Below, piece by piece: positions 1 to 10,500 of a stretch of 64,000 bases of DNA. Each line of letters starts with the position of its first letter. Positions within the stretch are counted from its first letter, which is position 1. The stretch is from contig NZ_CP096889.1 of the NCBI RefSeq assembly GCF_004124315.2, forward strand, positions 2,029,001 through 2,093,000, in the 5' to 3' direction. The translations under genes and the position numbers were made by a program. Below the pieces are notes generated by a model. That model was not told where the DNA came from, ran no database searches, and saw only the letters and a program-made list of their open reading frames with translations. The stretch is from Bacillus cabrialesii (GTDB lineage: Bacteria > Bacillota > Bacilli > Bacillales > Bacillaceae).

Positions 1-3000
1 TCATTTCTTGGATATTCTATTTTTGTACGATTGAGCTCATGGATAAGGTACTGGGTCTCATCCTCGTTCAGTATATTAATTGTTCCGAGAGCGGCATTGT
101 TGTCTTGGATGATGGAGAGTAACATATTGATGAAGTATTGAAGCCACTTTTCTAGCGTTTTTTTCTTATATAAGTCTGTACTAAATTCCATTTGGAACGT
201 CAGCGAACCGCAGTGCTGTTCGTGAGCATACAGGGTTAAATCAAATTTGGACGTTTGATGCCCGTTGTTTGCTGCAGGTTTGAGATGCAGGTCTTCAAGC
301 TGAATCGATTCCTGATCCATATTTTGAAGAACAAACATCACGTCAAACAGGGGATTCCTGCTCATATCCCGTGTGACACCAAGCTTGTCGACGAGCTCTT
401 CGAACGGATAATCCTGATGCTCGTAGGCTTCCAATGCTGTGTCACGCACTTCCTGCAAATACTGCACAAACGGCTTTTCGCCCTCCGGGCGTGCCCGAAG
501 CGCCAGCGTGTTCACAAACATGCCGAGTATCGGCTCAAGATCCTTGTGCGGACGGCCGGCGATTGGCGATCCGACGATGATATCTTCCTGTCCGCTTAAG
601 CGTGACAATAACGCTGTGTAGGCCGCAAGAAGCACCATGTACAGTGTGCTTCCATTCTCCCGTGCCAGCTTGTGAAGCCCTGATGCGGCCTCTTGATCAA
701 GCGTAAAGGAGACCTTGTCACCCGCGAAGCTCCGCACCGGCGGGCGGGTATGATCAGCCGGGAGATCCAGCACCGGCAGCTCGCCCTCGAGCTGCTTCAG
801 CCAGTACGTCTCCTGCGTCTGGTACGCGTCTCCTTTTTTATATCCTTCCTGCCATACGGCGTAGTCTTTATATTGAATGGGAAGCGCCTGAAGGATCCGG
901 TTGTTGTACAGCTCCCCGAATTCCCGAATCAGAATGTTGACGGAAACACCGTCTGATATGATGTGATGCATATCAACCAGCAACAGGTGCCGTTCACCTG
1001 ATACCTTTACGATTTGGGCACGGAACAGCGGAGCTTGGCTGAGATCAAACGGTTTGATAAACGCGGCTGCCGCTTCCTGTTCGGTTTGCTCGCCGAGGAC
1101 TGCTGTCTGTAATGCAAACGGCACCTCGGCATGGATGCGCTGCACCGGCTCGCCGCCGTCATCCTGTTCGAAAGATGTCCGAAGCGACTCGTGGCGCTTG
1201 ATCAGCTCTTTGAAAGCCCTGTCCAGCCTTTCGGGATCGAGCTTCCCTTCCAGTTCTAATACAGCCGGCATATTGTAGCCTGTCCCTCCGTCCTCCAGCT
1301 GCTGAAGGACATAAATCCGCTTTTGGGCAGATGAAACCGGATAGGTATCACGCTGTTCCGCCGGTTTCATTGCTTCATATGGACTGCCCGTTCCTTCACG
1401 GATAACAGAAGCCAGCCCTTCTACCGTCGGATGGGCAAACACATCTTTCAGCGGGACCTGTACATCGAACTCTTTTGAGATCCGGGACACAAGCGCCGTT
1501 GCTTTTAGAGAATGTCCTCCGCGGTCAAAGAAGTTGTCGTGAATCCCGACAGGGCCGTTTTTCAGCACGTCCTCCCACAGCTGGGCAAGCTTCATCTCGG
1601 TCACATTTCTCGGCGCCGTGTAAGTCTCCGCATCTGCAGCTCCGCCAGGAGCTGGCAGGGCGTTTCGGTCCAGCTTCCCGCTCGGCGTAACCGGCCACTG
1701 TTCCATCTCGATCATATGGGCTGGGATCATGTAGCCCGGCAGCCGTCTCTCAAGCTGCGCCCGCACTTCGTTTCTCCGAAGCCCTTCTATATAAGCGCAT
1801 AATTCCGGCTCGCCGCTGTCTGTCCGTACGGTAACGGCTGCCTCCCTTATGCCTTCTATGCTTCTAAGCGCTGATTCAATTTCTCCGGGCTCAATCCGGT
1901 AGCCTCTGATTTTGACTTGATCATCCAACCGGCCGAGGAATTCAACATGCCCGTCAGGGAGCCAGCGCGCCAAATCCCCGGTTTTGTACATGCGTTCACC
2001 TGGATAAAACGGGTCCTCAAGAAAACGCTCCTCCGTTAATGCCGGCCGATTCAAATAGCCTCTGGTAACACCCGCTCCGGCAATGTACAGTTCGCCGGCA
2101 ACACCGCAAGGCTGTACGGCTAAATGCGGATCTAAAACATACAAACGCGCACCGGGTACGGGCTTCCCGATCGGAATCCGCAAGCGACCCCTGTCCCGCT
2201 CTGGGTCCAACACATAAAATGCCGCGTCTACCGTTGCTTCTGTCGGTCCGTACCCATGGATCAGCGATACATGCGGCAATAAAGAAGCAAAACGGGCTGC
2301 CATATGGGGCGCAAGCGGTTCACCTCCGGCGAATACACGTTGCAAGCTTGTCATGTCACTCAGCCTTTCGATTTCCGCTTGATCCAAAAAGCTGTTCAGC
2401 ATAGCCGGAATAAAATGAACCGTTGTCACCTTTTCCTGATGAATGGCTTTTACGATCAATGCCGGATCTTTCTCCCAGCCGGGCGGAAGCAGATAAGCCG
2501 AAGCGCCGACAAGCGACCACCAAAACAGCTGCCAGACAGATGCATCAAAGGAAAAAGAGGTTTTCACCATGACAATGTCATCTTCCTGAAGCGGAAACTG
2601 GTGCTGCATGCCGGTCAGAAAGGAAACTGCCTGGCGGTGCTCAACGGCCACTCCTTTTGGCTGTCCGGTAGAACCCGATGTATAGATGACATAGGCGAGA
2701 GAACCGCCGTCAGCAGGAACAAATACATGATTTTCTGCTTTTTCGCCCGCAAGAGATGCCATGTCAACTTCAAGCGTTTCGCCAGAAAAGTTCGGCGCGA
2801 AGCATCCCGGCTGTGTCAGCAAGAGCGCTGCCCCGCTGTCTTTCAACATGTAGCTCAGCCGCTCCTCTGGATACGCAGGGTCAAGCGGCAAATAGGCCCC
2901 GCCTGCCTTCAGTACAGCAAGTACAGCGATCAGCATGTCAGGTGACCGCTCAGACAGGACACCGACGATGCTTTCCTTCGTGACGCCGCGTGCCGCGAGG

Positions 3001-4514
3001 TGAGCGGCCAGCCGGCTGGCATACATATCAAGCTCAGCGTACGTCAGCGAACCGCCGGAAAATCGAATGGCCGTCCGCTCCGGTGTGACAGCTGCATGTC
3101 GTTCAAACAGTCCGTGCAGGGTTGGGGCTTCAGGTGAAACAGATACTGTCCTGTTATTTTGAGAAACGATTTTCTGTGTTTTGTTCTCATCTAGCAATGT
3201 CATCTTTGACACAGGAAGAGATGGATCAGAGATGACGTCAGAGATCATGTGCTGTAAATAATCTTTTATCTCAGACATCATATTTGGTTGATAAGCGCCG
3301 GTATGAAAATGAATCCGAACGTATAAGGTACGTCCTGGGATCACTTTGACACTGCATCTATAATTAGTTACCTCTTCCATCTCAAAATCTTTCACGGAAA
3401 AATCAAATGATCCAGCCTGATTCAGCCCTTCAATCTCTTGTTGAGTAGGTGTATTTTCAAAGACAATAATATGATCAATCAGCTCTTGTTTAAGAGCGCT
3501 CTGCGCCTGAATGTCATATAAAGGGAAGTAACTATACGCTTCTGCTTCAGTCATGTCCTTTTGCATCTTGCTGACTAAGTCAGAAAAAGAAAGAGAATCA
3601 CTTTGGACTCGAATAGGAATGGTATTGATAAAAAGTCCGACCATGTTTTCCACATCTTTTAGCTCAGAAGGTCTGCCTGATATAACTGATCCGAACACAG
3701 CATCGCTGCAGCGATTAAACTTTTGGAGCATAATCCCCCATAAAGCTTGGAACACAGTGTTTAGTGTCGCACCGGAAGCCGCTGCGATTTTCTGTAAATC
3801 GGAGGTTTCTTTTTCAGGAATGGTGAACGTGATCTGCTGTAATGTCCCATCCTGCGTTTGATCTGTTCTTTTTGGCAGATGCGTAGATTTTTCGAAATGC
3901 TGAAGCCTCTTTTTCCAATATTCAGCTGCTTCCTCACGCTCTTGCTGCATCAGCCATTTAATATACGTACCGTACGGCTGTACGGGAGGCAAATCAGGAA
4001 GCTGTCCTTTATCCAGCGCTTGATAAATGTGAAGAAAATCCTTAATGACGATGCCTAAACACCAGCCATCCATTAAAATATGATGGTGGCTCCAGATACA
4101 GACATAACGATCAGGCGCACATTTTAAAATAGAGATTCTCATCAATACATCCGTTTGGAGATCAAAGCCTTTGGATTTGTCTTGCTCTTTGAATGCCTCG
4201 ATACAATGTTCTTTATCCCTTTCATTGAGGTGGGAAATATCTTCAAAATGAACAGGACAATGACGATGCTTGAGCACGACTTGACGAGGTTTAGCTACAT
4301 TTTTATAGATAAACGCTGTTCGGAAGATTTCATATCTGTCAAAAACAGCATCCATACTTTTCTGAAAACGCTCTAAGTCAAGCTGTCCATGGATCGTAAA
4401 AGAAGCCTGTTCAAAATAAGCTCTTGACTGGTCATCATACAGTGAGTGAAAAAGCATCCCTTCCTGCATAAAAGACAAAGGGTATATATCCTGTATTTCG
4501 GGTTGCTGCGGCAT
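1..4514 (-). CDS. ppsC: Plipastatin synthetase subunit C, 5' part (runs off left edge)
   Basis: This is the third nonribosomal peptide synthetase of the plipastatin assembly line. About 1504 codons are visible and the 3' part lies outside the window. The ATG at 4514 follows a GGAGAGGAG-like ribosome site and sits 18 bp after the ppsB stop. Domains seen in order: condensation (HHxxxDG motif near 4090), adenylation (about residues 455-965), carrier domain with GGHSL (phosphopantetheine Ser near residue 1002), then a second condensation domain (HHIISDG near 965). In the known pathway the first module loads Glu5 and the second Ala/Val6. The adenylation, carrier and most of the second condensation domain are almost identical to module 1 of PpsA, which also loads Glu. 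This supports a Glu assignment. The upstream condensation domain differs from PpsA's starter domain, as expected for an elongation module. Confidence 0.95.
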   Translation of the reverse strand, partial: MPQQPEIQDIYPLSFMQEGMLFHSLYDDQSRAYFEQASFTIHGQLDLERFQKSMDAVFDRYEIFRTAFIYKNVAKPRQVVLKHRHCPVHFEDISHLNERDKEHCIEAFKEQDKSKGFDLQTDVLMRISILKCAPDRYVCIWSHHHILMDGWCLGIVIKDFLHIYQALDKGQLPDLPPVQPYGTYIKWLMQQEREEAAEYWKKRLQHFEKSTHLPKRTDQTQDGTLQQITFTIPEKETSDLQKIAAASGATLNTVFQALWGIMLQKFNRCSDAVFGSVISGRPSELKDVENMVGLFINTIPIRVQSDSLSFSDLVSKMQKDMTEAEAYSYFPLYDIQAQSALKQELIDHIIVFENTPTQQEIEGLNQAGSFDFSVKDFEMEEVTNYRCSVKVIPGRTLYVRIHFHTGAYQPNMMSEIKDYLQHMISDVISDPSLPVSKMTLLDENKTQKIVSQNNRTVSVSPEAPTLHGLFERHAAVTPERTAIRFSGGSLTYAELDMYASRLAAHLAARGVTKESIVGVLSERSPDMLIAVLAVLKAGGAYLPLDPAYPEERLSYMLKDSGAALLLTQPGCFAPNFSGETLEVDMASLAGEKAENHVFVPADGGSLAYVIYTSGSTGQPKGVAVEHRQAVSFLTGMQHQFPLQEDDIVMVKTSFSFDASVWQLFWWSLVGASAYLLPPGWEKDPALIVKAIHQEKVTTVHFIPAMLNSFLDQAEIERLSDMTSLQRVFAGGEPLAPHMAARFASLLPHVSLIHGYGPTEATVDAAFYVLDPERDRGRLRIPIGKPVPGARLYVLDPHLAVQPCGVAGELYIAGAGVTRGYLNRPALTEERFLEDPFYPGERMYKTGDLARWLPDGHVEFLGRLDDQVKIRGYRIEPGEIESALRSIEGIREAAVTVRTDSGEPELCAYIEGLRRNEVRAQLERRLPGYMIPAHMIEMEQWPVTPSGKLDRNALPAPGGAADAETYTAPRNVTEMKLAQLWEDVLKNGPVGIHDNFFDRGGHSLKATALVSRISKEFDVQVPLKDVFAHPTVEGLASVIREGTGSPYEAMKPAEQRDTYPVSSAQKRIYVLQQLEDGGTGYNMPAVLELEGKLDPERLDRAFKELIKRHESLRTSFEQDDGGEPVQRIHAEVPFALQTAVLGEQTEQEAAAAFIKPFDLSQAPLFRAQIVKVSGERHLLLVDMHHIISDGVSVNILIREFGELYNNRILQALPIQYKDYAVWQEGYKKGDAYQTQETYWLKQLEGELPVLDLPADHTRPPVRSFAGDKVSFTLDQEAASGLHKLARENGSTLYMVLLAAYTALLSRLSGQEDIIVGSPIAGRPHKDLEPILGMFVNTLALRARPEGEKPFVQYLQEVRDTALEAYEHQDYPFEELVDKLGVTRDMSRNPLFDVMFVLQNMDQESIQLEDLHLKPAANNGHQTSKFDLTLYAHEQHCGSLTFQMEFSTDLYKKKTLEKWLQYFINMLLSIIQDNNAALGTINILNEDETQYLIHELNRTKIEYPRN

Positions 4515-4532
4515 CAGTTGAATCTCCTCTCC

Positions 4533-7500
4533 CTATAGTTTGTTGACGGCTCCCATAATCTCGCTCAATTCATCAAGCGTTAAATCTTCATCAGTGAAAT
4601 CAGATGCGCTCCACTCTCGGCTTTCTTTGCCTGTACAATGCTCAAGGATGTTTTCCAGTGCCTGTTTAAAATGCCCGGCAAATGTTTGGATTGTTTTTTC
4701 CTCGAATTGAAGCCTGTTATAGATGATGTGCATGTTCAGGCACCCAGAAGAAACGGCGCCGCTGATATCCAGTGCATAAGGCCGCTCCCAGTTCGGGCTG
4801 ATCTCATTTTCTGGCTTGATGTCAGAAACCTCAAAGGCTTTTGATTGAATATCCTGATCAAACTGGCCTAAATAATTAAAGCTGATTTCCGGGCTGTTTT
4901 TCTCAGAGCCCCATCTTTTGCTGATATATTTCAGCACACCGTAGCCTGCGCCTTTATGCGGTATACGGTGCAGCATATCTTTTGTCTGTTTAATGAGATG
5001 GCTCAGCCGCTCATCGTTGTTCTTATGATCAGAATCGCTCATATCAAGCCACACAGGATAAATAGAGGTGAACCAGCCGACTGTTCTGCTAATGTCAATG
5101 TCCTCAAGATATGACTCCCTTCCATGGCCCTCCATGCTGATTTTAAACTGGTCAGAGCCCGTCCATTGCTGCAAAGCAAGGCCTAAAGCTGTCAGCAGGA
5201 TATCATTCATCTCCGTGCTGTATGCTTTATGTGCAGCCGTTAACAATAATTCGGTGTGATGGCGGGACAGCTCAAAATCAATCACTTCTGTCTCTTTGAA
5301 TGTGTTAGGCGCTGCGTCATTGTCTTTAGGAATAGGTTGAATGTGACGGTTCTCACGCTCATCCCAATACGCTGCTTCGCGATGCATCTGGCGGCTTTTA
5401 GCATAGTCAGCTATTTTTTGTGAATACGTTAAATATGAATCTGTTTTTTGCGGCAGATGAATAGATTCTCCTGTGACTGCCTGTTTGTAAGCTGTTGAAA
5501 AATCCTCGAACAATATGCGCCATGATACTGCATCAATAACCAAGTGATGAATCGTCAGAAACAAATGGTCACCATTCTCGGTTCTAAACAATCCAGTGTG
5601 AAGCAAGGGGCCGGTTTCCAAACAAATATGCTTCTGCATCTGGCTGGCTGTTTCCTTAATCCTGTTACGTGCTTCTGTTAAGTTACCCTTTACATCAAAC
5701 AGTTCAAGAGCATATAACTCATCATCTGGAAGATCAATCCCTCTATTCAACTGCACCGGCTGGCCATCTTCATATTTGCATACGATTCTCAGCGCGTCAT
5801 GATGAGTCACTAGGCTTTTTAGCACCTTTCTAAGCGCAATCTCATCAAATCGTTCAGCCCGGTAAAGCATAACTGACTGGTTAAAATGATGGGTTTCCAG
5901 AGATTGAGAGAAAAACCATTGCTGGATAGGCGTCCAAGTGATCTCGCCCTCGACCGGGCCTTGGTCAATGACGTGCACGGCTTTTCGAACCTGAGCGGAC
6001 AGGTCGCCAAGAGTCTGATGTTCAAACATCTCACGTACTGTCGTTTCGAATCCGCGCTGCTTCAGTCTGGCACAAACTTGCAGCGCTTTAATAGAATCTC
6101 CGCCCAACTCAAAGAAATTGGCGTTTACGCCCAGCTCATCCACATCAAGAAGCTCCTCCCAAATTGCAGCCATCACCTTTTCAATCTCATTTCTTGGGCT
6201 GATATCATCAGCAGGATAAGCGTGTTTTTCAGGTTCAGGCAGGGCTTTCTGATCAAGCTTTCCATTAACAGTAAGCGGGATGCTGTCAATCTGTATCAAA
6301 CGGGCGGGCAGCATAAAGTCTGGCAGCATGGTTTTTAGAGAAGCACGAATATGTGATGTATTCGCGGCCTGTTGATCTTTTGTCACCATGTATGCATAAA
6401 CAGCTGTTTGTCCTTGCTCATCTGCTCTTGTAATGACAGCTGCCTCTTTAATAATCGGATGCTGAAGAAGAGCCGCTTGAATTTCACCCAACTCGATACG
6501 GTGCCCTCTGACTTTAACCTGATCATCAATGCGGCCTAAGTATTCCAGCTCGCCATTTGACAGGCGTTTAGCAAGGTCTCCTGTCCGGTATAATCTGTCC
6601 CCCGGAAGATAAGGATTGGGTACAAAACGGTCAGCGGTCAGCTCAACTCTGTTGAGATATCCCCGTGCCACGCCTTCACCGCCTATATAAAGCTCCCCTG
6701 GAACTCCAATCGGCTGCAGGTTCATATGAGCATCCATCACATAAGCCTGCAGAGTTGAAAGAGGCCGTCCGATATTGCTTCTGTTTTTGGCAATGTCAGC
6801 TGCGGACAATTTTTTGAATGTTACATGCACTGTTGTTTCTGTAATTCCGTACATATTGATCAGATCAGTATGAGGATATTTATCATTCCAGCTTTGAAGC
6901 ATGCCTGGCTGTAAAGCTTCGCCGCCAAAAATGACGTATCGGATGTTTAATCGATCCGAATGGTTTTGATCTTCATGCATCAGGCCGTAAAAAGCTGTCG
7001 GGGTCTGATTGAGCACAGTAACGCGTTCTTTTTTTAACAATAATCGGAATGCCTGAGGGTCACGGGCTGTTTCCTTAGAGACCACGACTAGCGTACTTCC
7101 GTTCAATAACGCACCAAACATTTCCCATACAGAGAAATCAAAGCAATAGGAATGAAAGAACGTCCAGACGTCTTCATGGCCAAATTCAAAAGGCAGGTTT
7201 TGATGCTTTAAGAGACTGATTACATTGCGGTGCTCGACAATGACGCCCTTTGGCTGGCCAGTCGTTCCGGATGTGTATATCACGTATGCCGGCTGATCCG
7301 CTAGGGTTTCTTGAATTTTATAATCAATCGGAATTGAGTCGTTTTCGCCTTCATCGATATACAAAATATGACCGTTGTAGTCTGGAGGTTTGATTTGACC
7401 GCGCTCTGTCAGCAACATTTCTGCCCCGCTGTCATTGAGCATAAAGCTCATACGTTCCTGAGGATATTCAGGATCAATCGGCAAATAGGCCCCCCCAGCT

Positions 7501-10500
7501 TTTAAAATCGATAAAACGCCAATGACCATATCAGGTGACCGATCGAGCATCAGCCCGACGATATCTCCAGTGCTGATTCCTTGTTTGATCAGCATAGCAG
7601 CTGTCCGCTCTGCTTTTTCATTCAGCTCTCGATAAGTAAGCTGAGAGTCGCCGCACACCACTGCGAGATGCTCCGGATGCTCAGCGGCTTTTTTTTCAAA
7701 TAAGCTTACAATGTTTTCGTTTCTCGGGAATGCCGCATACTGTCCCATTTCTTCAACGAGCAAATTGCGCTCTGCAGCAGGAAGCAATTGGATATCCGAA
7801 ATTCTCATCTCGGTATCCGCCATTACACTTTTTAACAGCTCAATGAAATAGGATGCCCACCGTGCAATGGTCTCCTTTTCAAAAAGAGCAGTGCTGTATT
7901 CAAAACGGCAGCGAATTCCGCCCGAATGCTCCTCAGCGTGTAATGTCAAATCGAATTTAGATATATCATGTTTTGGAGTGACAGACGAAATCGATAAACC
8001 TGGCACTTCGAACTGGAAATCTTCACTGCTTTGAAGCACGAGCATCGCATCGAACAGCGGGTTGCGGTTTACCTCTCGATGTGTATGGAGCTTATCTGCC
8101 AGCTCCTCAAAAGGATAATCTTGATGCTCATAAGCCGTCAGAGCCAGGTGGCGAATGTCCTGCAAATACGAGCTGAACGTTTTGTGGCCTTCGGGCTGGC
8201 TGCGCATCGCCAACGTATTGACGAACATTCCGATGACGCGTTCCAGATCGGCGTGCGGTCTTCCGGCAGCAGGCGAGCCGACAACAATATCCTCTTGCCT
8301 GCTTAGCTTGGATAGCAAAATAGAATAAACAGCCAGAAGGATCATATACAACGTTGTTCCCGTTTCGGCCATTAAATGACGCAGCTCATCCGCCATGTCT
8401 TTATCAATGTGTACTTCGATTGTTCCGCCGCTGAAATCAGGGAGGCGCGGCCTTGTTTTATCAATCGGTAAATCTAATACAGGAAGACTCCCGCCTAGCT
8501 GATTGAGCCAGTAGGCCTCCTGTTTCTTGTATAGCTCTTTCGGGTACTTCTCTTGCTGCCAAACAGCAAAATCCTTATAATGCAGGTTTAAATCTGGCAG
8601 CTCTTTTCCGCAATATAAGTCAGTAAATTCTTGGACTAAAGTGCTCATCGAGACACCATCAGCAATAATATGATGCATATCTAGCAGCAAAAAGCCGCGT
8701 TTATTGCCCATCGAAATGACACAAGCTCTAAAAAGCGGACCGGACGATAGATCAAACGGTTTGATAAAGGACTCAATTGCAGACTCAAGCATTTTTTCTG
8801 ATTCCATTTCAAGCTCTTTCAGATCAACATCCATCTCTGGATAAATGATCTGCACGGGCTCGCCTTTATCAAGCTCAAAAACAGTCCGCAATGCTTCATG
8901 CCGATTCACAAGTACTGTGAGAACGCTTCTCAGCCGCTGGCGATCCAGATCTCCGTTTAATTCAAGTACAGCGGGCATGTTATAGCCTGTGCTGTCATCT
9001 GCCAGCTGATGAAGAGCATATAATCGTTTTTGCGAGAAAGACAGCGGATAGACATCTCTATGAACCGCAGGCTCAATCTGTGTAAAAACATGTTCTTTTA
9101 AGCTCATCAATTTGACTGCCATGCTTTCAATCGTCGGGTTAGAAAAAACCTCACTGAGCGGCAGCTCGACATTTAGCTTTTTATGTATTCTTGAAACCAG
9201 CGCGGCGGCTTTTAAGGACTGTCCGCCTAACTGAAAGAAATCATCACGAATGCCGATTTGCTGTTTATTCAGCACATCCTCCCAAATGTGTGCGAGATCC
9301 GCTTCGATTAAAGTCCGGGGCGGCATATAGGTGAGGCTCGCATTGCTTTCTGGTTCAGGAAGTGCTGACCGGTCAAGCTTTCCGCTGGATGTTAATGGCA
9401 TCCGGCTGATGTTGATCATACTTGCGGGAATCATATAGGACGGCAGTGTTCCGGCAAGATGCCGATACAAATCCGGGAGACTGTTTCCCTTTTCCGATAC
9501 GATATAAGCAACGAGCTCCTTTTCCTCAGCAGAAACATCCCGGGCCAGCACCGCTGCTTCCTTTACACCTGGTGCCTGTCGAAGAACCGTTTCAATCTCT
9601 CCTAGTTCAATGCGGTAACCCCTGATTTTCACTTGATCATCAAAACGGCCGACATATTCAATCGTTCCATCCGGCAAAAATCGGCCTGCATCACCTGTTC
9701 GGTATACACGATCCCCTTCAAGGAACGGGTGATAAAAAAAGGCTTTCTCTGTCAGCTCCGGCTGTTTGTAGTATCCTCTGGCAAGACCCGCGCCGGAAAT
9801 GCACAGTTCGCCCGCCGCGCCGATCGGCTGCATTTGATTTCCGTGTAAAACAGATACTTTCGTGTTTGCAATGGGGTGTCCGATCGTGATCCTCTCTTTT
9901 TCGTTCAATTGACGCAAAATGGTTGTTGCCACACTGTTTTCTGTGGGTCCGTATTCATTTGCCAATTCTGCAGAAGGACAAATCTTTTGACTCATCTCAA
10001 GCAGATCAGGCGTGACCGCTTCACCCGCAAATGTCACAATCCGAAGACTTTTTGCATCCTCTGCAGTCATCACTTCCAATAACACCCGGTACAGAGAAGG
10101 AACAATGATCATGTGACTGACCTTATAGCATGCTATCTTTCTCTTAAGGGCCAGCACATCCTTTGCTTCGTCATCCGTTGTCAGCAGTACGCACGCACCG
10201 GATAAAAGCGGGGTAAACAAGCTCGTCACACAGCCGTCAAACACATATGAAAACAAATGGAGGGATATATCCTGTTCGGCCATGCCATACTCTTCCCGTC
10301 TCCATTGCAGTGTATTGGCAATACCTTGATGATCAACGAGAACACCTTTTGGCCGCCCTGTCGTTCCCGACGTATAGATTAAATAGGCAAGATCACCAGA
10401 CGGCACATCTGGAGCCGCTGTTTGGTGCCTTTCTGTACGTTCTATCGGTATCATTTCCCCTTCATAGTGCGGCGGGATGAATGTTATAAGGTCTTCTTCT

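Noticed and set aside
2304..2945. A 213-residue plus-strand frame inside ppsC, repeated as a shorter frame inside ppsA
   Set aside because: It is the antisense shadow of the conserved adenylation domain; the copy in ppsA is cut short by ordinary substitutions, so it is not under selection.
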